From: Flavobacterium sp. ov086
GTDB taxonomy: Bacteria; Bacteroidota; Bacteroidia; Flavobacteriales; Flavobacteriaceae
NCBI RefSeq assembly: GCF_900187965.1
Contig: NZ_FZNL01000015.1
Span: 99,544-163,543 of the forward strand
DNA: 64,000 nucleotides
Direction: 5' to 3'
Position numbers and translations under genes: made by a program. Positions 1-7,766 of this stretch are shown in pieces. How positions within the stretch are numbered: the first letter of the stretch is position 1; each line of letters starts with the position of its first letter. The notes beneath the pieces were generated by a model, which worked only from the letters and a program-made list of their open reading frames with translations, searched no databases and was not told the origin of the DNA.

Positions 1-988
1 AATCATAATTTACTCCGGCATCAACTATCGATAATTGGATATTATTTTGATTACAAAAAACATTTATTGCTGCACCGCCTTCCAGAAAATTACCAACCAT
101 TTGTCGGGTCACATCTTGCGGATAAGCGCTTACGCCATGATTTGCAATACCATGATCAGCTGCAAAGACAACAATGTTTGGGTTTGTTATTTTTGGGTTT
201 AAAGTTTCAAAAACTGTCGCCATCTGAAAAGCTAAAGTTTCCAGAGTTCCCAAAGCGCCAATTGGTTTGGTTTTAGAATCTATTTTGTCTTGTAAAAGTG
301 TACTGAAATCATTTTTGCTTTCAGCTTTAGTTTCAGCTCTTATTTCAAAATCTAAAATATGATTCACACTAATATTTTTAATCTCTTTACAATCCGGAGC
401 TTCTGATTTTTGTTTCCAGTGCAACTGCTGCAACATAGGTTGATTGTCGTAGTTTGTCGCAGGTTTTCCGATACAGAAATAACCCAAAGGCTCAATGTTT
501 TCCGGTAAATCAAGAATCTTTTTAAACTGATAATAATTCAAAATCGAAACCCAACCCATTCCGTAACCTTGTTCTGTAAGGGATAGCCAAATGTTTTGTG
601 CCGCACAAACCGAACTAAATTTTACTGCCTCATTACTTCCTACAGTTCCAATCGTAAACTGATTTAAAACAGCACGATCGTAAGCAATAATAAGGCCAAT
701 TGGAGCTTCTTCTATTGCTTCTAATTTTAATGATTTATAATGTTCCTTTTGTTCCGCATTATCAGTAAGTTCTTCGGCCTTTTTATTATAATCTAAAAAT
801 AGATTCTTTACAGCACTTTTAACCTCAGTAGATTTTATGATATAATATCTTGTAGCGTCCGTTAGTCCAACTGATGGAGCCCAATGTCCCGCCTGCAAAG
901 CCTTCTCTATTACTTCATCAGGAACCTGGTCAGTTGTAAAATGTCGGGTATCACGGCGTGATTTTAATATATCATCTAAGTAACTCAT
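1..988 (-). CDS. bluB-cobT: BluB-CobT fusion, 3' end outside window
   Basis: Read by hand from ATG at 988 leftward; the frame stays open to base 1, giving 329 residues of an incomplete protein. Residues 1-215 or so resemble BluB, the flavin-destroying 5,6-dimethylbenzimidazole (DMB) synthase of the nitroreductase fold: an early SRRDTRHF motif, HWAPSVGL near residue 40, and GYGMGWVSIL further on. After a linker the chain becomes CobT, the nicotinate-nucleotide:DMB phosphoribosyltransferase: KPIGALGTLE, AADHGIANHGVSAYPQDVTR, NFLEGGAAINVF and VDAGVNYD. One polypeptide would thus make DMB and activate it as alpha-ribazole phosphate, the lower ligand of B12. It lies downstream of cobU on the same strand, as expected for lower-loop assembly. 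The CobT C-terminus is not visible. Confidence 0.87.
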   Translation of the reverse strand, partial: MSYLDDILKSRRDTRHFTTDQVPDEVIEKALQAGHWAPSVGLTDATRYYIIKSTEVKSAVKNLFLDYNKKAEELTDNAEQKEHYKSLKLEAIEEAPIGLIIAYDRAVLNQFTIGTVGSNEAVKFSSVCAAQNIWLSLTEQGYGMGWVSILNYYQFKKILDLPENIEPLGYFCIGKPATNYDNQPMLQQLHWKQKSEAPDCKEIKNISVNHILDFEIRAETKAESKNDFSTLLQDKIDSKTKPIGALGTLETLAFQMATVFETLNPKITNPNIVVFAADHGIANHGVSAYPQDVTRQMVGNFLEGGAAINVFCNQNNIQLSIVDAGVNYD

Positions 989-1000
989 AATGTAAATTTA

Positions 1001-1144
1001 AATTCCAAATTCCAAATTCCAAAACTCAAATTTCAATTTAATATCAATTGCAAAAATCAATGTCAATAAAGAATTTGAAGATTAAAAAATTAAGTAAAGG
1101 TAAAGTATAGCGTTGGAATTTGGAATTTAAAAATTTGGAATTTC
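1001..1144. repeat. AATTCC word repeat, inverted pair
   Basis: The gap between cobU and bluB-cobT has three tandem AAATTCC words at 1001-1020 and the complementary words TTGGAATTTGGAATTT at 1113-1128 followed by another at 1134-1144. The arms can pair into a long hairpin. The same words in the same arrangement recur at 19117-19262, so this is an interspersed intergenic repeat and not part of a gene. It may attenuate or stabilise the cobU-bluB transcript. Confidence 0.75.
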
Positions 1145-1153
1145 CGTTTAAGG

Positions 1154-1663
1154 TTAACCCTTGATCTTAACTGGAATTCCGGAAACCATCAATACAACTT
1201 CATCAGCATTTGAGGCAAGAAACTGATTCATCCAACCTTGCAATTCAGTAAATTTTCTACCAATATGAGTTTCGGCATGAACGCCCATTCCAATTTCGTT
1301 TGTCACGATAATTAAAGTTGCATTTTCCTGACTGGCGATCGAAAGAAATTCTTTTTTTGCCTCTTCTAAACTTAGAGCAACGTCATTTTTATGATCTATA
1401 AAAAAGTTCGTTAACCATAGTGTTACGCAATCAATCAAAGCAATTTTTCCGTTAAAATCAATTTCGCTTAAATGTTTTTCTTTCTCAATATTGGTCCAGC
1501 GTTCATCACGTTCCTGCTGATGTCTGTCTATTCTGTTTTGAAAATCGGCATCCCATTTTCTGGCGGTCGCCACATATATTGGAGAATCTGAAAGTTGTAA
1601 AGCTAAATTTTGAGCATAACTGCTTTTTCCTGATCGTTCGCCTCCGGTAATTAAGTAAATCAT
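1154..1663 (-). CDS. cobU: adenosylcobinamide kinase/guanylyltransferase
   Basis: A 169-residue protein matching the bifunctional CobU/CobP family in length and motifs. The P-loop GGERSGKSS is at residues 7-15; HQQERDERW near residue 48 corresponds to the family segment holding the guanylylated histidine; LIDCVTLWLTN and VTNEIGMGV follow, with GRKFTELQGWMNQ near the end. It phosphorylates adenosylcobinamide and converts it to adenosyl-GDP-cobinamide, the substrate for joining the lower ligand made by the neighbouring BluB-CobT protein. Its ATG overlaps the stop of the broken gene upstream by 4 nt. Context indicates cobinamide salvage and lower-loop assembly; no corrin-ring genes are in view. 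Confidence 0.93.
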   Translation of the reverse strand: MIYLITGGERSGKSSYAQNLALQLSDSPIYVATARKWDADFQNRIDRHQQERDERWTNIEKEKHLSEIDFNGKIALIDCVTLWLTNFFIDHKNDVALSLEEAKKEFLSIASQENATLIIVTNEIGMGVHAETHIGRKFTELQGWMNQFLASNADEVVLMVSGIPVKIKG

Positions 1664-2071
1664 CTTCTATTAATTATGAATTGTAAATTGTTAGTTTTAA
1701 GTATAGGCTGTTTAGAAATGATTTGACTTTTGGTAGTTTTGATGATACTGGTTATTAATTTTAATATTGAAATTGCATCATTATTAATGTTTTCAAACTC
1801 ATTTTTGTTTAAATAATCAGTTGCTTTTAATAATTCTAACCAATAAACTGATTCATTGGCTTCCTTATTGAGCAATTGCAAATTTATGAATAAAATCATT
1901 TTTACTTTCGGCATGTTCTGCTTCTCGCACCATTGCACCAATGCTTGTTCCAGATCGTAAGAGTTGTTTTGAAAGTACAAATTCTTTTTTCTCAATAGAA
2001 AGATATTGATATAGTTTAACTATTCGAATAGCAAAATCAAAACTTTTATCTTTAACAATGTTGTTTTTCAT
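1660..2071 (-). pseudogene. frameshifted four-helix bundle (23S IVS-type) protein
   Basis: From ATG at 2071 the frame encodes the first half of a four-helix bundle protein of the 23S rRNA intervening-sequence family (LLRSGTSIGAMVREAEHAES, then NDFIHKFAIAQ) and stops at TAA 1865-1867. The second half continues in another frame from KEANESVYWLELLKATDYL to about 1700. Removing one T at about 1866 would read AIAQKEANES and restore one continuous protein of about 120 residues. The second frame's stop overlaps the cobU ATG. Free-standing members of this family are common in Bacteroidota; their role is unclear. The gene interrupts the CWC-cobU order and is flanked by inverted repeats. A sequencing error is an alternative to a true frameshift. 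Confidence 0.8.
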
Positions 2072-2098
2072 AATTAACAATCAACAATTTATAATTAA
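1670..2098. repeat. inverted repeats around the four-helix bundle gene
   Basis: Left arm 1670-1693 (TTAATTATGAATTGTAAATT...) and right arm 2075-2098 are complementary at 21 of 24 positions by hand alignment. They lie just inside the two neighbouring genes (cobU starts at 1663, the CWC gene stops at 2103), so the interval 1664-2102 behaves like a self-contained insert. The arms are built of AATTGTTA words that are common in such genomes, so chance assembly of two word repeats is possible. Confidence 0.6.
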
Positions 2099-2102
2099 CA
2101 AT

Positions 2103-2465
2103 TTAATAAGGGCAATGACGACAATCGTTTCCGCAGCAGGTTCCTCTTTTTAAGTGAAACCAGGCTTTAAAAACGTAATTTCCGTTTTCAATATAATAGT
2201 CAATTCCTTCGATTAGTTTTTCTTGTTTTGGTAAAGATATTGCTTTATTTTTAAGTGCTTTTTGCGGAGTCATTGTTTCTATATATGCATCAATTTTATC
2301 CTCGCAAGCTTCTTTAAAGCATCTCGGACAAAGGCAATCTTCTCCTTCTGCGAGATTGAAAATGGGAGGAAAGTCATTACACCAACACTTGTTTTCGGTT
2401 GATGTATCTCCACAACTAAAAGAAGTGTCACAACTCGAGCAAACTTTTGTTTTTGTGGTATTCAT
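2103..2465 (-). CDS. cysteine-rich CWC protein with DUF5522-like tail
   Basis: A 120-residue protein with two Cys-rich ends. The N-terminal part has paired cysteines and a CWC motif (VCSSCDTSFSCG, then NKCWCNDFP and CLCPRCFKEAC), as in the cysteine-rich CWC family. The C-terminal part YVFKAWFHLKRGTCCGNDCRHCPY region (residues about 97-120) matches DUF5522, ending in GxCCGNxCRHCPY. Twelve or more cysteines suggest metal binding, but neither domain has an assigned reaction that I know of. It is the first gene of the leftward cobalamin arm and diverges from the importer genes, so a link to B12 or metal handling is inferred from context only. Confidence 0.8.
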   Translation of the reverse strand: MNTTKTKVCSSCDTSFSCGDTSTENKCWCNDFPPIFNLAEGEDCLCPRCFKEACEDKIDAYIETMTPQKALKNKAISLPKQEKLIEGIDYYIENGNYVFKAWFHLKRGTCCGNDCRHCPY

Positions 2466-2501
2466 ACGGGTAAGATGGTGTTATTTGGGTTTTGTAAGAA
2501 T

Positions 2502-2539
2502 AAAGGTAAACAAAAAAAATAGAAATTAACTTACCTTTG
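2502..2539. promoter_or_regulatory. divergent promoter pair, inverted -7 boxes
   Basis: An inverted repeat AAAGGTAA (2502-2509) and TTACCTTT (2531-2538) sits between the CWC gene and the BtuF-like gene. The right arm reads TACCTTTG on the plus strand, an exact TAnnTTTG -7 box (2532-2539); the left arm gives TACCTTTA on the minus strand. Each would start transcription away from the centre. No clear -33 TTTG is at the usual distance. No cobalamin riboswitch was recognised in 2466-2642. Confidence 0.5.
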
Positions 2540-2642
2540 TCACTATTGAAAACTTAAATTATGAAATTGTAAAGATTCAAATTATATGCCATAATGAAGA
2601 GAAACAAGACCAAATTCCATTAAAAAATAATAGAACCTATAT

Positions 2643-3785
2643 ATGAGACATTTACTACCTAAATTTATTTTCATTCTATCTTTTTTTCTCCTCGTTGGAT
2701 GTAAAAAAAATGAAACAACAGAGATTGTAAAAACCGAAATCGCAAAAAACAGTATTGAATATGCTTCCGGACTTTCTATCGTAAAGCACGAAGGTTACTC
2801 GGTTGTAACAGTTTTAGAACCCTGGCCAAATGCGAATGCAAAGTTTACTTATGTCTTAAAAGAGAAAGATGCAAAAGTTCCTGATAGTTTGCAAAAATAT
2901 AATACAATAAAAGTTCCTTTGGAGTCCATTGTGGTGACTTCGACTACGAATATTCCATTTCTCGAAATGTTAGAAGTTGAGAACAAATTGGTTGGTTTTC
3001 CCCATACCGATTATATTTCTTCAGAAAAAACCAGAGCATTAATTGATAAAGGTTCTGTTAAGAATATTGGGCAAAACGAAAAATTAAACATCGAACAGTT
3101 AATAGCGTTATCGCCGGATTTGATAGTAACTTTTGGAGTTGATAACAACAATCCAATGTTGGAAAATTTGAAAAAAAGCGGATTAAATGTTTTTATTCAA
3201 GCCGATTGGATGGAACAATCTCCACTAGGAAAAGCAGAATGGATTAAACTTTACGGTGCTTTGTTTGGAAAGGAAGATAAAGCGAAAGAGTTGTTTGATA
3301 AGATCGTTTTGAGTTATGATCAGGCTAAGAAATTAGTAGTTGATAAACCTGCAACATCAACTGTTTTGTATGGTTCTATGTATGAAGATATTTGGTACGT
3401 TGCCAAAGGAAATAGTTGGGTAGCTCAATTTATGAAAGATGCTCAGGCAAATTATTTATGGGCTGATTTGAAAGGATCAGGAAGCGAAGGTCTGTCTTTC
3501 GAAAAAGTACTTGTTAAGGCAAAATCGGCTAATTTCTGGATCGCCTCAGGTTCTTTTAAAACTTTAGATGAATTTGGGAAAAGTAATCCGCATTATACTG
3601 AATTTGATGCTTACAAATCTAAAAACGTATATACTTTTGAAGGGAAATTTGGAGCAACCAGAGGAACCATTTATTATGAATTAGCACCAAGTCGTCCAGA
3701 TTTAGTGCTGAAAGATTATATCAAGATTTTTCATCCGGATGTATTACCAAGTTATGAGTTTACTTTTGCATCTAAATTAAATTAA
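2643..3785 (+). CDS. btuF: cobalamin-type ABC transporter binding lipoprotein
   Basis: 380 residues with a lipoprotein signal ending in LLVGC (Cys about residue 20), so probably membrane-anchored in the periplasm. The body is a periplasmic-binding-protein fold of the BtuF/FecB class: VPLESIVVTSTTNIPFLEML, IGQNEKLNIEQLIALSPDLI (the family SPDLV-type motif), and ADLKGSGSEGLSFEKVL. It precedes a FecCD permease by 5 nt and an ATPase, giving a complete importer. Siderophore and B12 binders look alike; cobalamin is preferred because the operon diverges from cobU and bluB-cobT. Members of this branch are longer than E. coli BtuF. Confidence 0.8.
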   Translation: MRHLLPKFIFILSFFLLVGCKKNETTEIVKTEIAKNSIEYASGLSIVKHEGYSVVTVLEPWPNANAKFTYVLKEKDAKVPDSLQKYNTIKVPLESIVVTSTTNIPFLEMLEVENKLVGFPHTDYISSEKTRALIDKGSVKNIGQNEKLNIEQLIALSPDLIVTFGVDNNNPMLENLKKSGLNVFIQADWMEQSPLGKAEWIKLYGALFGKEDKAKELFDKIVLSYDQAKKLVVDKPATSTVLYGSMYEDIWYVAKGNSWVAQFMKDAQANYLWADLKGSGSEGLSFEKVLVKAKSANFWIASGSFKTLDEFGKSNPHYTEFDAYKSKNVYTFEGKFGATRGTIYYELAPSRPDLVLKDYIKIFHPDVLPSYEFTFASKLN

Positions 3786-3790
3786 GAGCA

Positions 3791-4819
3791 TTGGTAAATA
3801 AAAAGCGAAATATAATTCTGTTTTCCGTACTTGGTTTAGCCCTTCTGTTTATGTTTTTTCTAGACATTAGTTTGGGATCGGTTACGATTCCTTTCAAAGA
3901 AGTTTATACCAGTATAACAGGCGGTCAGGCAAGTAAATCAACGTGGGAATATATCATTATTAATTATCGTTTACCAAAGGCAATCACAGCAGTTTTAGTT
4001 GGGGTTGGTTTGTCAGTAAGCGGATTGTTAATGCAGACATTGTTTAGGAATCCATTGGCTGGACCAGATGTTTTAGGATTAAGTTCCGGAGCAATTTTGG
4101 CGGTGGCAATTGTAATTTTAGGTGCAGGTTTTTTACCTACATTTTTAAATTCAATTTTATTGTCTCCATACGGAATTGTATTGGCGTCTACACTAGGTAG
4201 TGTATCCGTTTTAATGTTGGTTTTAGTAGTAGCACAACATTTACGAAATACAATGGCAATTTTAATTGTAGGACTTATGTTTGGTAGTTTTACAAGTGCA
4301 ATTGTTGGAGTTTTAACCTATTTCAGTTCAGCGGAGCAATTGCAGAAATTTACTTTTTGGTCGTTAGGAAGTTTAGGGAATCTTTCCTGGACTTCTATTT
4401 CTATTTTGGCAGTTTGTGTTGGTTTTGGCCTGCTTTTGAGTGCGAGTAGTATAAAACCGTTAAACGCATTGCTTTTAGGAGAGAACTACGCAAAAAGTAT
4501 GGGCTTAAATTATAAGAAATCCCGACTTGTTATCATTTTTGCAACAAGTATTTTGGCCGGAAGCATAACAGCTTTTGCTGGACCTGTAGCTTTTATAGGT
4601 TTGGCAGTTCCACACATTGCAAAGCTGACTTTTCAAACCAGTAATCATGCTATTTTATATTGGAGTACTTTTTTCTATGGAGGAATAATTATGCTGTTTT
4701 GCGATATGGCATCTCAGATGCCGGGATTAGAGACTACATTGCCAATCAATGCAATAACATCGATAATTGGCGCACCGGTTGTAGTGTATTTATTAATGAG
4801 AAAAAGAAATTTTCAATAG
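3791..4819 (+). CDS. btuC: FecCD/BtuC-type permease
   Basis: 342 residues, highly hydrophobic, about ten membrane segments, as in BtuC/FecD. Typical segments include YIIINYRLPKAITAVLVGVG, GLLMQTLFRNPLAGPDVLG and GPVAFIGLAVPHIAKL, the last containing the loop that couples to the ATPase. The start is TTG at 3791, five bases after the binding-protein stop; the next Met (about residue 20) would remove the first membrane segment, so TTG is preferred. It should form the channel for the BtuF/BtuD-type partners on either side. Confidence 0.87.
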   Translation: MVNKKRNIILFSVLGLALLFMFFLDISLGSVTIPFKEVYTSITGGQASKSTWEYIIINYRLPKAITAVLVGVGLSVSGLLMQTLFRNPLAGPDVLGLSSGAILAVAIVILGAGFLPTFLNSILLSPYGIVLASTLGSVSVLMLVLVVAQHLRNTMAILIVGLMFGSFTSAIVGVLTYFSSAEQLQKFTFWSLGSLGNLSWTSISILAVCVGFGLLLSASSIKPLNALLLGENYAKSMGLNYKKSRLVIIFATSILAGSITAFAGPVAFIGLAVPHIAKLTFQTSNHAILYWSTFFYGGIIMLFCDMASQMPGLETTLPINAITSIIGAPVVVYLLMRKRNFQ

Positions 4820-4828
4820 AAAGTATTG

Positions 4829-4940
4829 CCCGCAGATTATGCGGATTTAACAGATTTACACAGATTCTTAAAATCGTTTTAATCATTATAATCTGTGGCA
4901 AAAAAAACTTAGCAACTTAGCATCTCAGAACCTTAGTAAC
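4829..4940. repeat. GCAGATTT and CTTAG word repeats
   Basis: Two repeat types abut between the permease and ATPase genes. 4829-4903 has GCAGATTATGCGGATTT, ACAGATT words and a terminal AATCTGTGGC that pairs back with the start. 4906-4940 is CTTAGCAACTTAGCATCTCAG plus CCTTAGTAAC, a tandem of about 10-nt words. The first type recurs at 41291-41405, the second at 38829-38860. They lie inside an operon and do not interrupt a gene. Confidence 0.7.
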
Positions 4941-4945
4941 TATAA

Positions 4946-5725
4946 ATGATGAAATCGATCCTAAAAACCTCAAATTTAACTATTGGCTATAAGTCCAAGA
5001 AAGAAACTGTGACTATTGCCCAGGATTTGAATTTGAATTTAAGTTCCGGAAAACTTATTTCCTTAATTGGAGCAAACGGAATAGGAAAATCGACTTTGCT
5101 GAGAACTATTACTGGAATTCAGCATCCATTGGCGGGGAATGTTTTTTTGAATGATAAAAATATAAATACTTATAAACCTTTAGATTTAGCACAAAATTTA
5201 AGTTTGGTTTTAACCGAAAAATTACCACCAAGTAATTTATCAGTTTTTGAGTTAGTGGCGCTGGGGCGCCAGCCTTATACAAATTGGATTGGTAGTTTGA
5301 CTCCAGCTGATATCGAAAAAGTACAGGAAGCTTTAGAACTAACTCAAATTGAACATTTAGCTCAAAAAAGACATTTTGAAATTAGTGACGGACAATTACA
5401 AAAGGTTTTAATAGCAAGAGCTTTGGCGCAAGATACTCCATTAATTATTTTGGATGAACCAACAACACATCTTGATTTATTGCACAAAGTTTCACTCTTT
5501 AAATTGCTGAAGAAACTAACACAAGAAACTCAAAAATGTATTTTGTTCTCAACACATGATATTGATTTGGCGATACAATTAAGTGATGAAATGATTATCA
5601 TGACACCAGATTTAGTAGTTCAGGATGAGCCTTGTAATTTAATTTCAAAAGGAAGTTTCGCCACTTTATTCAAAGACGAACATATTATTTTTGATGCCGA
5701 AAAAGGGAAGTTTGTGATTACTTAA
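4946..5725 (+). CDS. btuD: cobalamin-type ABC transporter ATPase
   Basis: 259 residues, the length of FecE/BtuD ATPases. Walker A is GANGIGKST (about residues 43-51), the signature is EISDGQLQK in place of LSGGQ, and Walker B is LIILDEPTTHLD, followed by the switch histidine in FSTHDID. It completes the importer with the two upstream genes. The ISDGQ signature departs from the consensus at the third position, a variant I associate with Bacteroidota FecE-like ATPases. MMK at the start leaves 4946 or 4949 as first codon. Its stop overlaps the convergent gene by 4 nt. Confidence 0.87.
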   Translation: MMKSILKTSNLTIGYKSKKETVTIAQDLNLNLSSGKLISLIGANGIGKSTLLRTITGIQHPLAGNVFLNDKNINTYKPLDLAQNLSLVLTEKLPPSNLSVFELVALGRQPYTNWIGSLTPADIEKVQEALELTQIEHLAQKRHFEISDGQLQKVLIARALAQDTPLIILDEPTTHLDLLHKVSLFKLLKKLTQETQKCILFSTHDIDLAIQLSDEMIIMTPDLVVQDEPCNLISKGSFATLFKDEHIIFDAEKGKFVIT

Positions 5726-6201
5726 ACGAGATTATTTTCTCTCTTATATTTGTTTCTTTGTATTGTAAGAGTAATCGTTAGTTCACTAATATCTGTGCTT
5801 AAATTTTTAAGATTAAATTTCATTACCTGATCTGAATCAATAATATAGTAAGTGAAATAGTGACGGATATCTTTGGAATTTATATATTCAGTAATTACTC
5901 TTTCATTTTCAATATTGCTCCATGGAACCAGATTTAAATTTTGATACTGAATTCCCTCAGAATTAATTCTAAATTGAATTTCATCAATTCTTTTTATTCC
6001 TTTAATTAAATAAGGAATTTGAAATAGAAAAATACCCAGTAACACAAGAAATATAAGAGATTGATCCTGATTTAGAAAATATATTGCAGCAACAATAAGT
6101 CCAATTAAAAGTAATATTCTCAAAAGAATATTTGTTCTTGTATAGTAAATTAAGAATTCTTTAGAATAACTTAAGTTGTTTATTTCAATTAATGGCCTCA
6201 T
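5722..6201 (-). CDS. two-helix membrane protein, STM3941-like
   Basis: 159 residues. Residues about 25-45 and 48-68 are two hydrophobic helices; the rest is a soluble domain (RINSEGIQYQNLNLVPWSNI, then YYIIDSDQVMKFNL) that looks like a small PH-like beta domain of the kind seen in STM3941-family proteins. No catalytic motif. It starts one base after the trmL stop, so the two are probably co-transcribed. Function unknown. Confidence 0.65.
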   Translation of the reverse strand: MRPLIEINNLSYSKEFLIYYTRTNILLRILLLIGLIVAAIYFLNQDQSLIFLVLLGIFLFQIPYLIKGIKRIDEIQFRINSEGIQYQNLNLVPWSNIENERVITEYINSKDIRHYFTYYIIDSDQVMKFNLKNLSTDISELTITLTIQRNKYKRENNLV

Positions 6202-6202
6202 C

Positions 6203-6658
6203 TTAAACCTTCAATCCAATTTGTCTCTTAGCTTCACCAACTACAAAAGCAACAGAATTAGCAATATTAAAGCTTCGGATTAATTTTGACATCGGAATGG
6301 TTAAATGATTCTCAAAACGGGCTAAAACTTCCTTACTTAAACCAACGCTTTCTTTTCCGAAAACCAACCAATCTCCATCTTGAAAATCAGTTTCAAGATA
6401 AGATTTCTCTGCATGAGAGCTCATCAAAAATACACGTGACTGATCTGGAATCTGTTGAATCCATTCTTCTATATTTTGATATTCGGTTACGTTAAGATGT
6501 ACCCAATAATCCAAACCCGAACGTTTCAGGTTTTTATCATTAATCACAAATCCAAAAGGATGAATTAAGTGTAATCTACTTTCTGTACCCACACATAATC
6601 GTCCGATATTTCCAGTATTATTTGGTATTTCAGGTTCTACAAGAACAACGTTTAGCAT
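6203..6658 (-). CDS. trmL: tRNA (cytidine/uridine-34-2'-O)-methyltransferase
   Basis: 151 residues, typical of the small SPOUT enzyme TrmL (YibK). Family motifs are all visible: VLVEPEIPNNTGNIGRLC at the start, HLIHPFGF, KRSGLDYW, DWLVFGKESVGLS and the knot segment IPMSKLIRSFNIANSVAFVV. It methylates the wobble ribose of tRNA-Leu isoacceptors using SAM. It is the upstream partner of the membrane protein gene at 5722-6201. Confidence 0.92.
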   Translation of the reverse strand: MLNVVLVEPEIPNNTGNIGRLCVGTESRLHLIHPFGFVINDKNLKRSGLDYWVHLNVTEYQNIEEWIQQIPDQSRVFLMSSHAEKSYLETDFQDGDWLVFGKESVGLSKEVLARFENHLTIPMSKLIRSFNIANSVAFVVGEAKRQIGLKV

Positions 6659-6710
6659 TATCGTTTATTTGTTTATTCGGTTAATTGTTAATCTGAGAAT
6701 TTAGAATAAA

Positions 6711-6760
6711 AAATTATCTAATTTTCAAATTGACACATTATCTAATTAATTCTCTAATTT
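6711..6760. repeat. TTATCTAATT word repeat
   Basis: Words ATTATCTAATT, AAATTGACACATTATCTAAT and TCTCTAATTT lie in tandem. The same family is at 40385-40425 and 41630-41675. The stop codon of the pseudouridine synthase gene (6746-6748) and its last codons fall inside this copy. Confidence 0.65.
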
Positions 6761-7318
6761 AAAATCGGAAACTTCAAGAACTTCTCCCGCTTTTAAGTGC
6801 TGCAAATATACATTTCCTATACGAACGCGAACTAATCTTAAAGTAGGAAAACCAACCGCAGCAGTCATTTTTCGAACCTGGCGAAACTTTCCTTCGTTTA
6901 CGGTTATTGAAGCCCAGGATGTTGGTCCGTGGCGTTCGTCACGTATTTTTTTTGCCCTTGGACCAAAATCCGGAATTTCGGTTACAATAAAAGCAGAGCA
7001 AGGTTTGGTTTTGTATTTTCCGCCATCAAAACCAATTTCAACACCATTTTGCAATTGTTCAATCGCTTCGGGCGTGATAACACCATCAACCTGAACATAA
7101 TATTCTTTGTCAACTTTTTTGCTTCTTATTTGTTCACTTACTTTTCCGTCTGTAGTTAATAAAAGCAATCCTTCGGAATCTTCATCAAGACGACCAATTG
7201 CCATTGTTCCTTCGGGGAAATCATGTAATTCACCCAAAAGCTTTTTCTTTCTTTTTAGCTCATATATAAATTGACTCAGATAACCGTAAGGTTTAAAAAG
7301 AATAAAATGTTGGTGCAT
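6746..7318 (-). CDS. rluE: 23S rRNA pseudouridine synthase, RluE type
   Basis: 190 residues of the RsuA/RluB/RluE/RluF family without an N-terminal S4 domain, as in RluE. The catalytic Asp is in AIGRLDEDSEGLLLLT (about residues 41-56); other family motifs are HFILFKPYGYLSQF, KEYYVQVDG and VNEGKFRQVRKMTAAVGFPT with LVRVRIG. It isomerises a uridine in 23S rRNA; the exact position cannot be read from sequence. The last residues LEN are coded by an intergenic word repeat. Confidence 0.88.
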   Translation of the reverse strand: MHQHFILFKPYGYLSQFIYELKRKKKLLGELHDFPEGTMAIGRLDEDSEGLLLLTTDGKVSEQIRSKKVDKEYYVQVDGVITPEAIEQLQNGVEIGFDGGKYKTKPCSAFIVTEIPDFGPRAKKIRDERHGPTSWASITVNEGKFRQVRKMTAAVGFPTLRLVRVRIGNVYLQHLKAGEVLEVSDFKLEN

Positions 7319-7382
7319 GCTGTGTTTTTAGACTGCAAAGATAGTTTTGTTTGAGAAAGTAAATAATTCCTGGCGGCATTTA

Positions 7383-7589
7383 TTACTGTTTTGAAGCTTT
7401 CATTTTCTTCAGCCATGAAAAAACAAACCAGATCACCGTTATCGCAAATAAGAGGAGCAACGGCATATAGTAATCTTTAAAAAAATCATGAAAATAGCTT
7501 CCTACTAAAATGTAAATCGATGCCATACATAGTTTTATCGAAATAAATTCGGCATTGGACCAACTTGTTTTGATTTTGAAAAAGTTCAT
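7383..7589 (-). CDS. small membrane protein, unknown
   Basis: 68 residues from ATG 7589 (MNFFKIKTSWSNAEF). The frame is open further upstream to 7712, but that extension is low-complexity and Asn/Lys-rich, so the internal Met is preferred. Two hydrophobic segments: IKLCMASIYILVGSYFH and YYMPLLLLFAITVIWFVFSW, followed by a basic KKMKASK tail. No known function; it resembles short conserved Flavobacterium membrane proteins. Confidence 0.6.
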   Translation of the reverse strand: MNFFKIKTSWSNAEFISIKLCMASIYILVGSYFHDFFKDYYMPLLLLFAITVIWFVFSWLKKMKASKQ

Positions 7590-7766
7590 TATAAGTGATT
7601 TTAGATTTTTATTAAAATTACAATTTTCAAGAATATTCTGCAATATTTTAGGTTTTAATAAATTGAAAGTTAAGGTTTTAATATTGTTTTTAAAAGTGAT
7701 ATAGAAACCCAAAGCTATGTTAAAGAACTTATTTCTTATTCTTAAAATTCGTAATATTATATAGTA

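Noticed and set aside
1660..1995. A separate 111-residue gene before cobU
   Set aside because: Its first third is out-of-frame translation of the four-helix-bundle gene and its last two-thirds are the second half of that protein; one frameshifted gene explains both.
2466..2642. Cobalamin riboswitch upstream of the importer
   Set aside because: No B12-box-like conserved sequence was found and the gap is short for the full structure.
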